64,000 bases of DNA. Origin: Bromus sterilis. Its lineage: Eukaryota > Streptophyta > Magnoliopsida > Poales > Poaceae. Shown here piece by piece: positions 11,540 to 23,245 of this stretch (position 1 is its first letter; each line of letters opens with the position of its first letter). The DNA is taken from the NCBI GenBank assembly GCA_950022295.1, contig OX465600.1:28309282-28373281 (forward strand), in the 5' to 3' direction. The position numbers and the translations under genes are program-made. The notes beneath the pieces are model-generated. The model had not been told where the DNA came from, searched no databases, and saw only the letters and a program-made list of their open reading frames with translations.

Positions 11540-13919
11540 ATGGAGGGCGAGACCTCAGGCTCGCGAGGGAGGGGTCGGGGTCATGCGCTCCCACCTCTGG
11601 CTCTACGGAGGTCTTTTCCTGAGAGTATTTCCTTGCCTCCTTCTACTGATGAGCCGCCCAGGGGGAGAGGAGGTCGGAAGAAGACCGGGAGAGGCAAAGC
11701 AGGTGGTGGTCGCGGGAAAGGGAGACGAACACCTGCTGCTGCTTCCTCGCCGCCACCTCCGGCTGATTCACCAGAGCACTGCAGGGTGGATCCCTCCTCG
11801 GACACTCCGGTCCACCAGCCTGAGGTGGAGGAGGCTACGTCCACCCGCACGACCTGGAGTCCCTGGCCGGACCAGCCGAAGCAGCACACGCCTGAGGGGG
11901 AGGCTGGTGCCGAGCTGGACACTACAGATGAGGAGGAGGTAGCTGAGGGTACCACCGTGTACCAGCGTGGGGGTACACGGCTCCCGTCCGTGCCGGTGAC
12001 TCCCGCCCATAAGTGGTTGATTACCCCTGATGGAGAGACGTAAGTGCACTTATACTCTCTTCCGGTACCTTCTATACTTATGTCTATCTGATGGCTTTGT
12101 CTTTTTATACTGCAGGGGTTGGATATACGGCAATGGTGTCCGCAATCCCAACTCCATCCTTGGTGTGCTCGTCAGGGAGAACTTCCCGGGGCTGGTTCAA
12201 TTGCCCGGACCTGATGAGGTTCCGCAGCCTGGACTCAAATGGGAGCACTATTGTGCTGCCCCGGCCCCGCCGGATACGACCATCAACGGGGTCGAATGCC
12301 ACACCAGAGCCGACATGGTGATCAACGGCTTTTGGGTAATTTCTGTTTCACACAATAAAATCTTGACAATAGCTAGTTGGTGCACTCATTAGTGTTGTCT
12401 CGTGCTATTGCAGGTCTACTACAAGGTCGATGAGTCCAAGGAGCAGGAGGCGGAGGACGTGTTAGTTGTAGAGGCCACGCGCCTCTTGCAGAACACAAGG
12501 CACGAGATGCGAGTGCAGGCGGTCCGTGACTACTACGCCAAGCAAGGGCGCAAGCGTAGCAAGAAGGACTGCCGCAAGAAGTTTCTGACCAGGGCCCAGT
12601 ACATGACGGTAACCCTTCTTAAGTCTTGAATAGTTTGCTTGATTTGATTCCTATCTAGGCTACTTATTAGTTTCCTTGTTTACTAACTTAGGCGCCACCG
12701 AGATGGTGTGCGGACAAGATGTATTGTTGGGAGGCCATTGTGGACCACTGGTGCTCAGATGCCTGGTTGGCCGTCCACAACAATGCCAAGGAGCGGCGCG
12801 CCCAAATGGTTGGTGTGCCACACCATCAAGGAAGCCGCAACTTAGCTGGTTACGGGAATAAATGGGTATGTGCTTTGCTTCAATTTTCATGCAAATTCTA
12901 CTTTTCTTTGTCTTTTTGGCACCCACAACTTACTAATATCGTGCTTTTCTTTGTCTTCTAGGCGGAGCATAATAAAACGGAGGTGCCTCAGTTGTTCGAC
13001 ATGTATGGCATGGCCCATACATCGTCGTACAAGAAGGCAAAGGCGCTCTCAGAGTCTGATCTCGCCACTCCTTCGACTTTCACCAACATTGCCGCCTACA
13101 GTAAGCTTAAGGCTTATACTGAGGTGGCGAAGGAGAAGCACGGGGAGGCTTATAACCCTCTTGGGAAGCCTATTGAGCCGGAGCTGGTGATGATTTCTGG
13201 TGGCGAAAGGCGCCATGGCGCCATGGCCATTGGAGATAAGTTGATCAGGTGCGATAAGACTCTTCCTGAGATCAAGGCGCGCCAAACGAGCTCATCTCCT
13301 GCTATAAGGCCTCGTCCGCGGCCAGTCGATCTCGCTATCGAGGTTAGCCATAAGGACTCTTCCATTTTTTTGTTCTCTCATCGAATATTAAAGTGCTAAC
13401 TACAGGAGTGGGGTTGCAGGAAGCTCTTGAGAGAGAGCGACAAAATACCCAGCGGCTACTCGAGGAGAAGGAGCGATTGGAGGAGGAGAAGGCAATAGAG
13501 AGAGAGCGGCTGGCCGAGGAGAGGACGGCGAAGGCTATTGAGGAGGCCGAGGCACGCCACGCTGCGTCGAACAGGGCCTTGTACGAGCTCTTCGTGGTAA
13601 GTCACCTTTTCATATTTACCCAAAAAATGCATGTAATAATGTTTGTTTATATTAGTAACTAATATGATTGACTCGTGGAAATTAAATGTGTAAAGTATGT
13701 GCGAGAAGACTGGTCAACCCGCTCCACCGATGCCGATCGTTTCTCCTGTGGGGACGGTGAGTTTTCTTTCAATGATCATCGTTACGTGTCGTCGTGCTAA
13801 CAAGCATCATTGCAATTGATCTTTTCGTGCAGCATAACTCTCGTGCTTCTTCCCACGACCCTTCTCCCCCGTCAACCTCGGCCAACTCGCCCAGTGCTTC
13901 TCAGCCACCTCAGCCTTGA
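11540..13919 (+). CDS. CACTA second gene, Transposase_24 (Ptta/En/Spm-like) protein
   Basis: Likely exons are 11540-12039, 12116-12335, 12414-12608, 12692-12865, 12962-13342, 13420-13596, possibly a small one near 13697-13757, and a last one from 13833 to the TGA at 13917-13919; most junctions have plain GT and AG. Exon 1 is rich in Gly, Arg and Pro and ends TPDGE. The middle exons carry the Transposase_24-like body: AVRDYYAKQGRKRSKKDCRK, KMYCWEAIVDHWCSDAW, KERRAQMVGVPHHQGSRNLA and VPQLFDMYGMAHTSSYKKAK. The sixth exon encodes a charged coiled coil (EKERLEEEKAIERERLAEER). Proteins of this kind accompany TNP2 in grass CACTA elements and are thought to bind the subterminal repeats. I cannot confirm every junction, so the frame may not be fully intact. 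Confidence 0.7.
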
Positions 13920-13934
13920 GGTCTCCACTCTGGT

Positions 13935-14290
13935 AAGTTGTCTTCTATTTTGCTTTATTAATGCTTAGTTAGCTTGATTTTCTCACAAAATGGTAAAGTT
14001 AGTTTGATTCCCTAAAAAAATGCTAAGTTAGCTTAATTGGCTCAAAAATGGTAAAGTTAGCTTAATTACCTCAAAAAATGCTAAAGTGAGTATAATTTAC
14101 TGAAAATATGAAAAAGTTGGCTTCATTTGATCAAAATTGCTAAAGTTGGCTTAAATTTCTCAAACATTGTAAAGTTAGCTTAATTACCTCAAAAAATGCT
14201 AACTTAGCTTAATTGGCTCAAAAAATGCTAAGTTAGCTTAATTTCCTCAAAATATGCTAAAGTTATCTCAATTTGATTACAATTGCTTAT
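13935..14290. repeat. Degenerate tandem repeat downstream of the CACTA second gene
   Basis: Units of roughly 30-40 bp containing GCTAAGTTAGCTTAATT and CTCAAAAAATG recur about nine times with much variation. A pyrimidine- and purine-rich stretch (14305-14460) follows. Confidence 0.65.
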
Positions 14291-14794
14291 GCTTCTTTAT
14301 TTCCTCAATAAGAAGAAGAAGAAGAAGAAAGAGATAAAGAAGAAGAATAAGAGAAGAACTCTTGTCTTATTCTTCTCATCTTCTTTCTCTCCTTTCTTCT
14401 CTTATTTTTTCTTCTTCTTGCTCTCCTTCTTATCTTCTTCTTCTAACTTTCTTTTCTTTCATTTTGCAGATTTGCTTCATGTGAGTCATGCATTCATGGA
14501 GTGGTGCTTCTTCACTTGTAGTTTAGTTGTTTGATGTAGTTGTTTGACACTTGTGAAGACTATTATGTGTTTGGATCACTATTATGTGTTTGGATCACTT
14601 GATGATATGTGTTTGTGATGTACTTGATCTTCATTATGTGTTTGTGATATGTGATATGTGATGTACTCGACAAAAGGGCTACAGATCACTTGATGATATG
14701 TGATATGTGCTAGTACATATGTATATGTATATATTGTTTTGTCAAATGCAGGGAATTAGAACAAAATAAAAAAAACAGTGGGTCTGTAGCCCTT

Positions 14795-15290
14795 TTGCCG
14801 TCTGCAAGCAGACGGCAAAGCGCTTCGCCGACAGCATGCAGACGGCAAAGAGGCCACGTGGCGCCCAGCTGTGCAATCTGGCAACAGCTGGGTGACCATA
14901 TGGTCATTATGCCGTCTGCCCCAGGCAAGAGACTTTGCCGTCTGCTGCTGGACGGCAAACCTATGACGTGTGGGGGGGGAGAGTGACGTCATGAACTTAC
15001 CCGATGACGTCACCCTTCTTTGCCGTCTGTCAGTAGACGGCAACCCCGCCGTTAACGGCCTGACGGAACCGGCTGGCAAAGCTTCGCCGTCAAGCTGCTC
15101 TGCCGTCTGTTTCCACTTCAAGAAGACGGCAAAGATCTTTGCCGTCCGTCGATTTCCAGCAGACGGCAAAGCACCTCTTTGCCGGTGAAATAGCTGACGG
15201 GTTCTTTGCCGTGCGGGGGCAGACGGCAAAGGTCTTTGCCGTCGGCCATACAGGTGTTTGCCGTCCGCCAGGGCAGACGGCAAACAGGCG
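14795..15290. repeat. Right subterminal repeats of the 7.9-15.3 kb CACTA element
   Basis: More than ten copies of AGACGGCAAAG or CTTTGCCGTC in both orientations lie between 14797 and 15285, mirroring the left end. All open frames overlapping them are artefacts of the repeat. Confidence 0.75.
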
Positions 15291-15300
15291 AATTCCAGTG

Positions 15301-16338
15301 GTGAGGTGGTTACGTAGTACTATGCGATATGTGCATTGTTGAGGGTTGCAGGTCCGACAATGCTGGGTGATGGCTAGAGAATACGAGGATAGTCGGACGA
15401 GGATGATGCATATGTAGAGCAATGAGGGGGAGCATGGCCGGAGTGGAAAAAACTTATCCAGGAGGGGATTTGAGTTGGCCTAGATTATCAGAGTCCTACG
15501 TGTAGGCGTTCCGTACTCCCGCAAACCTCCCCCAGTTTGCAGCCTATTTATGGGAAAAGGGAAAGGCGAACTAGTCCGCAGACGGATACAGGACCACGTT
15601 AGCTAGATAACAAAACCCGTCTAGACTAGGCGGTTAGAACGTTTGCGAGAGGTTTGAGGGTCGGCGTTGAAGAGATGCCCTTACTTTAACGCAAGATTCC
15701 TCGAGCTTGTGAAGAGCACCAATAATAGAGGGAACACCAAAAAGAATCTATAATAAATGACATTAGCATTCTAAAATTGAAAAGGAGGCTCAACTATTTC
15801 TCGAAATATGACATGAGAGAAAATACTAACATGATAAGCTATGGAACAGAAAGCAATGCCTTTACTCTTGCATTGAGTGCTCACGAGGAAATGCCCACAA
15901 AATATAATGTTTCATTAAGACAAGGATTGGACCAATAATATTAAATCCTTATACTATTATCATACCATAAATATATTGCTGTGAGACTCAATTGAACATA
16001 CTTATGAATACAATTTGTATCACATGAAATACAAATTAATTGGGTAAATTAATGGTTAAAATTCGTACAAATAAAATTAGACACGCCTTAAGTTTGAAGG
16101 GGAGGGCCTTGGATCTCATCAAGTGGTAACCCGAGCAAGGATAACCATTGTCATGTAGCGTACCCTCTAATTAATGTCCTCCAGAATCTTTCGGTCTTTG
16201 CCCCACCAGATTTTGTGAACTCGAGATCTACAACAGTTTGCCCGAAATGAACACTGCTGTAAGAATATAAAATGGAAAATGTTTTGTTGGTGGATCTCAT
16301 CTCCAAGGAGTTGACCAATTATTTTAGAAGATCGAGAC
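15301..16338. other. Intergenic, no gene recognised
   Basis: No coding domain, and no terminal repeats that I could pair. Confidence 0.45.
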
Positions 16339-16594
16339 AACGTCTGGTTAATAGTATAACCGGCTGTTGGTTATAAGGAGATGCCATGTCATTTATAGCT
16401 AACCGGCTGTTAGCTATAAATATGTACTATTCTATTAATACATGGCCTACATGTCTATCTCACAAAGTGCCTAGGAGCACGTGCTGCAACTGTCTACTAA
16501 TCTGTAGCCCGCTTCTCTTCTCTCTCCTCTTCTCTCTCCTCCACCTCACCTCAAATAGTAACCTCCTGCTGATTGTACCTTATTGTACTTGCTC
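16339..16594. mobile_element. MITE of the GAGCAAGTACAATA family, copy 2
   Basis: This is the reverse-oriented relative of the element at 2093-2370. It shares the inverted forms of CACGTGCTCCTAGGCAC and AGAAGCGGGCTAC and ends TTGTACTTGCTC. The left end, near GTCTGGTTAATAGTATA, is approximate. Confidence 0.55.
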
Positions 16595-16597
16595 TAA

Positions 16598-16874
16598 GGG
16601 CACTCCCAATGCTTGTATCTTAGCACGTAATCATAGGCATTTTGCTTATGTGACATACTATTTAATGAAGAAAGAGATGGAGGTTACTATTTAAGATACA
16701 ACCCTTGCACGTGGCCATATGTAAAAAGCATGGTTAGACTAATCACATTTATGCATGGAGCTAAAATCATTAAATAAGATACAACCTCTAAAAAACAATG
16801 CATTGTAGGGTTGTATCTTAAGTTTTAATTGCTCCTATGATATTATGCTAAGAAACAATGCATTGGGGGAGCCC
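16598..16874. mobile_element. Tourist-like (Harbinger) MITE, copy 1
   Basis: The element begins GGGCACTCCCAATGC and ends GCATTGGGGGAGCCC, with TAA on both sides (16595-16597 and 16875-16877), the target preference of Harbinger elements. It is non-coding and about 277 bp long. A second copy follows directly, sharing the middle TAA. Confidence 0.85.
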
Positions 16875-16877
16875 TAA

Positions 16878-17158
16878 GGTCACTCCCAATGCTTGTATCT
16901 TAGCACGTAATCATAGCATTTTTCTTATGTGGCATACTATTTAATGAAGAAAGAGAGGGAAGTTGTATCTTAGCTAAGATACAACCCTTGCACGTGGCCA
17001 TATGCAAAAAACATGATTAGACCAATCACATTTATGCATGGAACTAAAATCATTAAATAAGATACAACCTCTAAGAAACAATGCATTGTAAGGGTTGTAT
17101 CTTAAGTTTTAATTACTCTTATGATATTGTGCTAAGAAACAATGCATTGGGAAAGCCC
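16878..17158. mobile_element. Tourist-like (Harbinger) MITE, copy 2
   Basis: It begins GGTCACTCCCAATGC and ends GCATTGGGAAAGCCC with TAA on both sides. It is head-to-tail with the copy at 16598 and closely similar to it, so one inserted at the edge of the other or the unit was duplicated. A third copy is at 51730-52374. Confidence 0.85.
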
Positions 17159-17678
17159 TAATGTTCCAAGGTGTATCCGTGCTAAGAATGCCACCTAAGC
17201 AAAAAGTAATAATGTGGCAAAGCAATTAAAGCGGAGAGAGCACTTTGATGATCCTATAAAAAAACGGTGCTAAGCGCGTAACCCTATGCAAAGTGTTTAC
17301 CAGTCATTGCATGAAAGAGTTTGCTAGTTAAATAATTAAATAAAACAAATTTAGCTATAGTACAATACATCATCACCTATGCATTGGGGATATTGGTTGC
17401 TAAGTAATTTAATGTGCTAAGCACCAATGCATTGAAGAAAGCGGAGGGCTAGGCTCACAACCTGCCCAACTTGGATCTTTAAATTAACCTGCTCAACCTG
17501 CCCGAGACAAATTCATCAATGCATCTTCCCGGTGTAATAAATCAATAACCGCCACCAAACCATGTGCCGTGTCCCATCTACCCATCAGAAGATAATATTG
17601 ATCAATAAGAGCCCCTGATGCACTTGAGAGTTGAGAGTACTGATCTAGTCCTCGGCTGCTCCGGTCTTCAATCCATTC
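17159..17678. other. 5' region of gene B
   Basis: The first 300 bases contain words such as GTGCTAAG and CAATGCATTG that suggest another decayed MITE of the same group. From about 17460 the sequence is nearly identical to the 5' flank of gene A (2385-2690), so the A/B duplication includes the promoter. Confidence 0.55.
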
Positions 17679-17686
17679 AATAAATA
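17679..17686 (+). promoter_or_regulatory. TATA-like box of gene B
   Basis: AATAAATA followed by CCCCTCGCCCAAAGCAAG, as in gene A, about 105 bp upstream of the ATG. Confidence 0.5.
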
Positions 17687-17788
17687 CCCCTCGCCCAAAG
17701 CAAGTTCTCACACACAACACAAATCCACATTTGCTCAAGCTAGCCGTCCCATACACGCCAATTCGTGTTCTTCCATTCATCGCTCGCC

Positions 17789-19532
17789 ATGGCCGATCCA
17801 TCCAAATTCCAGGTCACCCGTTCCGACGGCGCACAACACCAACGGAACGCCAAGATCAACTTCGGCGGCCTTTACTTGCACCAGATACATTCCCCACCTA
17901 CAACGGAGTTCGGTAAGACGGCGGTGCACAACTGGCCAATATATGATGGTCAGGGCCCAGGTGCAAAGCTAGTTGCTCGGGCAATAGGCATGCAGACGAA
18001 TGGCAGTGGCTGGTCGTTCAACACATTCAGCATGGTGTTTGAGGTTGAAAGGTATGTAAACTCGATCCTCCGTATTTCTTATGCGTATGTACAATGCTGA
18101 TATTGGATATATCTCGTTAGTATAGTTAGTAGTTAGTCTTTAACGTGGAAGGAATGGTGTGTTTTAGAGCCCCATATTTTCGTTTTGTCTGCAATTACAT
18201 AGGTTTAAGGGGTCCACGCTTCAAATAATGGGGACAACTACTGCAAAAGATAGTGAGTGGGCCGTTGTTGGCGGGACTGGTGAGTTTGCACTGGCTGATG
18301 GCGTCATAAAGAGAAAATTACCAACACCAATAGAAGGTGGAGAAATGCAGGAACTAACTATTGATGGCGTCTACCGCATGAAGGTGAGTAGATATATTGT
18401 CGTCCATTTTGGTTATCTGCATTCTCTATCCATGAAAGCATTATTAGATGAGATCAATCTCTTATGCGTGTACATTGAACCAGAACGTTATCTCAAAGCT
18501 TGGACCATGGGGCATAGAAGGATCAAATACACATGACATTAAGGATACACCTCAACGACTAGAAAGTGTGACAGTTCGCTATGGATGGTCAATTAATGCA
18601 ATCTCATTTTCTTACACTGACAAAACTGGGAAGGTTCACGAAGGAGGCCCTTTTGGTACAGAAACTGGTGGAAAAGTAGTTAAGGTCGGTTATCTTTGAT
18701 TCATTTATTTTATCATGAATATTTAATAACGAAGCTTAGGGCTCCTTTGGTTTGCAGGATTCTAATATCACAGAAATAGGAAAAACAAAGGAATAGGATA
18801 GGAATGCACATGCAAAACAGAGGATTGGTAAACATAGGAATTCTATCAACTTTGCTATTTGGTTCAATGGAATAGGAAAAACGTAGGAATTCTAATAAAC
18901 ATGGTCAAATAAAAATTAAATCACATAAAAATGTATAGTTAGAATATTATTATGCCACTAAGCATCTTAACCTCGTTCTTCGTGCATAGGAATTTTAAAA
19001 AGAGGTCCTAGTGGATGCTAAAATTCCTACATTTTTCCTTTGAAACTGAGATCAAAGAAAACTTTTCTCCAATTTTCCTTTACTCAATTCCTTTGAACCA
19101 AAGACATGAATAGTATCACCATAGGAAAATTTCCTATTCCTACATCTTTCCTCCATATTTCCTTTGAACCAAAGGAGCCCTTAGACAATATTTGGTGAGA
19201 GGCGCAATATATATATATCATAAAGTCACCCTGACAGCATTTTGATTTTACTTTTTGGCTTCGTGTGATCTATGCTGCAGATCGTACTAGCCCCTGGAGA
19301 GTATGTGATGGAGGTGAAGGGGATAATCGATAACTATTACAAATGTCTAGCTACATTTGTGTTGGTCACCAACATCAAAACATATGAACATGGAAGGGAC
19401 CCTGGAAACGGCACACCCTTCAACGCATCTGTGCCCAGAAATGGCCACGTTGTGGGATTCTTTGGGACTTCTGTCACTAGAGGTGGAGAAACGCCGTGGG
19501 TGAGTTCAATTGGTGTTTACGTGATCTCTTAA
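17789..19532 (+). CDS. Gene B: dirigent-jacalin chimeric lectin, intact
   Basis: Exons 17789-18051, 18203-18383, 18484-18684 and 19281-19532 give 298 residues; all introns are GT-AG. The dirigent domain covers about residues 5-148 (YDGQGPGAKLVARAIGMQ, SEWAVVGGTGEFALADGVI). The jacalin domain covers about 149-298 (KLGPWGIEG near its start, VVGFFGTSVTRGG ... WVSSIGVYVIS at its end). No signal peptide or membrane segment follows the ATG, so the protein should be cytosolic or nuclear. Compared with gene A, exon 1 lacks about ten codons between the words HSPP and FGKTAV and has a few extra codons after TRSDG; the two are otherwise close. Intron 3 holds a 442-bp MITE. In grasses such proteins are induced by jasmonate, cold or pathogens and bind sugars. 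Close wheat relatives are TaJA1, VER2 and Hfr-1. Confidence 0.88.
18739..19180. mobile_element. Tourist-like MITE inside intron 3 of gene B
   Basis: The ends are GGGCTCCTTTGGTT and AACCAAAGGAGCCC, a perfect 14-bp inverted repeat, and TTA flanks both sides (18736-18738 and 19181-19183). Gene A lacks it at the same place, so it inserted after the A/B duplication or was lost from A. It lengthens the intron without touching the splice sites. Confidence 0.88.
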
Positions 19533-21892
19533 ATCAGCTCAGAAGATATCTCTCTCAAAAACAAATAAATAATCCTAGAACAACTGCTATGCTCTCGGAG
19601 TTTCCAGGCCTAACACGTTTAATTTTTCCTCAGTGTGAGAATTAATACGTGGTCGACATTACCAGCCAGTAATCCGCAGTCCTTGTAGTGCCGGTGTTTT
19701 TCATATAATCCATTTCATTTCCTTGGAAGCAAATTGTAACGTTCATGAATTGTGTTTGGATTCTCCTCAAACTGCATGTATCGATGAGATTGTCACCTCT
19801 ATCTATCTATATATCCATACCTCTCTCTCTCTATATATATATATTAATTGGAGACTCTCTTGAAATTCCTACTTGAATTAAAAATTATGAGCCATTTATC
19901 TCATGTGACAGACCAAATTATGACAGTGTAGGACCCATCCACCTTTCTCGCATGCTATCTCTCCTGCATATTTGACCAAAATAGGGACAATTCGATAAAT
20001 ATATAATTACCTTCATCCCGATGTTAAACTGTTTATCAATAAACATAACTATGTTTATCATAACGAGGGACTCGACTAGGAGAAGCAATCTTCCTCCATG
20101 GAGTCCCTCTGTCCCATAAGAGAAAGGGGGAGGCTAGATGGCAGTCGCTGAAAATTAGATATGGATCAGTCGATTTCTCCTATACTTCAACCATTGGATT
20201 TTGATCCAAGGAACAGTACGATGCTTGTCTTGAAATTCCAATTATTTTATTCACTGTTTCATCAACAACTTTCCATCGTTATCAGTCCAACCCATTCCTA
20301 ACGTCTTGCCACCACCGCCTACGGCCGCCTTGATGCCCTGCGCTCCCCTCGACCTCCCCCCATCCTTTGTGCTAGCCACCGCCATCGACTATCCCTTTAT
20401 GTTCGGTGACCTTTCAGATTTCGACATTGGCTAACCAACACTCCCATCTCTAAGACAGACACGAGTGATGCTTCTCCGGTAAAACTGCACTCCCACACAC
20501 CTTAGATATACCCAAAGGCTTCTTCTTCGACGAGCTAACTGCTTCTTCATTTCCTTCATTGGAATCGACTGATCCAAAAACCTTTTTTACCGGTCTTTAG
20601 CTAGAGTGTAAGAAACAATTCCATTAATCACTCTCAAAGTGAAGCACGTCTTCATTGGTTCGGTTGTTTCTTGAGTTCCGAGTACCTGTCTCCGACTTGT
20701 GTGCTTTCCCCCAGTCTAGTCCCCCGAGGTATGTAATGTCCCAGGTGGTCTCTTGGGCCCTAACCTTAGTGTGGGATGTACTTATGTTACAACCTTTTGT
20801 GTTGCTTACCTGGGCCTAGGCTCAGTATTACCTCCTCATGGGTCTACGCATGGGGGGTGGCCTCGTCAAGTAATCAAAGGATACGATCAAATCAAAATTA
20901 GCTATCCAATACTAAATGTAAAACCTCAACTGAATCCTAGGACTTTTACTCTAGGAAGCTTAGAAATAATTTTCTTGAAATATTTTTCTTTCTAGGAAAT
21001 TTGAAATAGTCATGCCAAAAGCAAAGTATTAAAAATCTATGGGCCTGTCGGTCAACCACCCACCGACAACCCTCTATCGGTAGGCAGTTGACCGATACCC
21101 CCCTCCCCCAGATCGATGTGGTGTACTCCAGATGGAGTTGTATGTAGTCGATAAATCAACAATGGGTTGTCGGCAACCTACCTACCGACAATGCATTGTC
21201 GACACACAGGCTACCGATAGGTCCCTCTCTTTTTGTTATTCCCACAAGTTATTCTTCTCGTCCTTTCTTCCTCCCTCTAGTTATTCTTTTCGCCTTTTCT
21301 TCTTCTCGCCAGTTCTTCTTCCCTCCCTTTCTTCTTCCTTCTAGATCTGATGCCCATCAATCCTTGCCTACTTCACTCTATAAAGCCCACAGTCCGAATG
21401 GTAAGGTGATCACAGATCCATTTTTTCCTCCTTACCCATTTCTGAAGTCATGTCTCATAATCCCTCTCGCACATTTACACCAATAATGACATTCTATGTT
21501 TTGTGAGGTGTCGCTAGAATGAAGTTAGGGTTAAAAGGAGCTCGAACTATACTTATCCGCAACTTTAATTGGTGACTCGCAAAAATTCAAAAAGTCACCA
21601 TTATTTTTTCAAATAGTGGTGGCGTTGGCTTATTTAGTACGCCACATTTATACTCTTATTGTTGTCGTGAAATTTTTATGCCTCACAACAATTATGTGGG
21701 ATCAGGTGAACTGGTCAGATAAATAATAATGGTGGCATAGTTTTTTTGTGACACGCCACCAATTGATTTTTTATATATACAAAAATATGCATGTGTTTTT
21801 GTACAAATTATTGTTAGGTTAAGAAAATTTATTATGTATAGTACATAAAAAATGTGAAATAATATATAGGGACATAAATACAATATAAAATA
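19533..21892. other. Intergenic, no gene recognised
   Basis: The first 250 bases match the 3' flank of gene A. CT and TA microsatellites follow at 19797-19850. At 21030-21220 there are repeated words around CTACCGATAG and TCGACAA, and at 21570-21765 GTGGCG / CGCCAC words face each other, suggesting remains of DNA transposons that I could not delimit. No domain-bearing frame is present. Confidence 0.45.
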
Positions 21893-21973
21893 CTCCCTCC
21901 GTAAAGTAATATAAGAGTGTTTAGATCACTAAAGTAGTGATCTAAATGCTCTTATATTACTTTACGGAGGGAG
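21893..21973. mobile_element. Stowaway MITE (81 bp, near-perfect hairpin)
   Basis: The ends are CTCCCTCCGTAAAGTAATAT and its complement, with TA on both sides (21891-21892 and 21974-21975). Nearly the whole element folds on itself. It is typical of the Triticeae Stowaway/Mariner family. Confidence 0.93.
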
Positions 21974-22039
21974 TAGTATAGAACTTGTTTTTTGCATTTT
22001 CTCACCAAATTGCAAAGGCCCAGCCTATATTTGAAACTT

Positions 22040-22858
22040 GTTTACGACCTAGCCCACGCCGCCTCTAATGCGTAAGTATCTCTGCGTGGATACCGGCTAG
22101 GCAGAAAACATGCATTCGTCCAGCACACATTCCTCAAGTCACGTAACTGTGGCCACCGACGTCCAGCGCACACGCATTTGTTGTGGAGGCGAACGGCTCT
22201 CTGTTGACTAGCATTATGTCCAGGAGCTCTGCCACCATGGAATCTACTAATCCATGCAAAAAATCGGTCGGATTCGCCCCTCAACTGTCGCCATCATCTT
22301 CTTCCTCCAACTCATGTTTTCGTCGTTCACGATCGATTGCATCATCGTTGCTCGTTCACCGGCCTCCCCGAACCCTCTACGGAGTTCGCCTTGAGCATCC
22401 CTACCTTTCCCCTATATTGCCCCCTCCTATTAGTGCCCAGAGTCTTCTCTCGTCGGGGCCGTCGCCATGGAAGATCCTTCGGGCTGGCTCGGGCTTTACC
22501 AGTGCCGGTCTGACGCAGGAAAATAGCACCGCGGCGGCGGCCAAACCGGCCCGGATCGCGTCCATCCTGATCTTGGAACATCCTCATGGTTGGGTTGTCA
22601 TCGTGTATTTGGTGGTGTCAGCTGTCTTCAATCAAGGTGCTCTCATTGGGAGTTCCATTGTGGTGTAGTAGTGTGAGAGCTTGTTATTGTTGCGCATTGG
22701 ATATGTTTGTTGGGTTGATTGTTCGGTCGTGATGCTGCATGCTTTGTGAGTAGTCTGCATTTGATGTATTTTTATTGATTTTTGCCCTGTTTTCTTTAAA
22801 TAACTTGGGAATTCCTTAATTAATCAATAAGGAAAAATACATCTCTTTTGAAAAAAAA
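22040..22858 (+). mobile_element. LINE-like 3' remnant
   Basis: A GC-rich stretch with no recognisable domain passes into a T-rich tail that ends TCTCTTTTG plus an A run at about 22850, which looks like the 3' end of a non-LTR retroelement. The open frame at 22183-22668 has no recognisable domain. The left boundary is unknown. Confidence 0.4.
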
Positions 22859-22904
22859 CATTGTGCAAATTCTATATGAAAAATAGCCTTATATTAATTT
22901 GACC

Positions 22905-23245
22905 CAAATAACATTGACAAGAAAGGAAACACAATGGACTATGACCTGTGGCACATGAGGAACCTAGTCATAGAGCTTATTGGTGAAACGCTTTGAGTAA
23001 CACACTATAGAACTGAGAAAACTTATCCAGCACAGATAGCCAGACCATTATTGCTGGAACAATAAGAACTAGAACAAATGAACCACAATTGGATAAAGGG
23101 GGCACATGCATGCTTGGCACCACAGTACAAGCACCAGGAGATTCAGACGACGTAAGCACTAAATGAATTGAGGAATCTGTCTGAAGTCCCAAAGAAAGCC
23201 ACGACAGTTTTGTCTTCTGGTATGGCGACGATGAAAGGGATGGTA
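22905..23245 (-). pseudogene. 3' fragment of a gene-C-like dirigent-jacalin gene
   Basis: On the minus strand the last codons of a jacalin exon 4 survive: AIPEDKTVVAFFGTSDRFLN, then SFSAYVV and a stop at 23143-23145. This differs from gene C by only a few residues. The matching 3' flank continues to about 22905 and corresponds to 24286-24610. Upstream of about 23245 the homology stops, so the rest of exon 4 and exons 1-3 are absent. It is a duplicated tail of gene C and cannot encode a lectin. Confidence 0.8.

Larger units (their letters stand above)
7868..15300. mobile_element. CACTA (En/Spm) transposon with damaged coding region
   Basis: The ends are imperfect inverted repeats: TACTAGAATTC on the left and, read inward from the right, CACTGGAATTC. 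Both ends carry many copies of GACGGCAAAG / CTTTGCCGTC in both orientations (7925-8185 and 14800-15285), the subterminal motif clusters expected for this superfamily. Inside are a TNP2-type remnant (9554-11411) and a second, multi-exon gene (11540-13919). The region where the catalytic Transposase_21 domain should lie (8510-9550) holds only AT-rich DNA, a purine tract and a G-rich minisatellite, so the element cannot be autonomous as it stands. I could not find a clean 3-bp target duplication (GAC on the left, GTG on the right). Confidence 0.85.

Noticed and set aside
22183..22668. A 161-codon plus-strand frame
   Set aside because: No domain, GC-rich, and lying in what looks like a LINE remnant ending in an A run.
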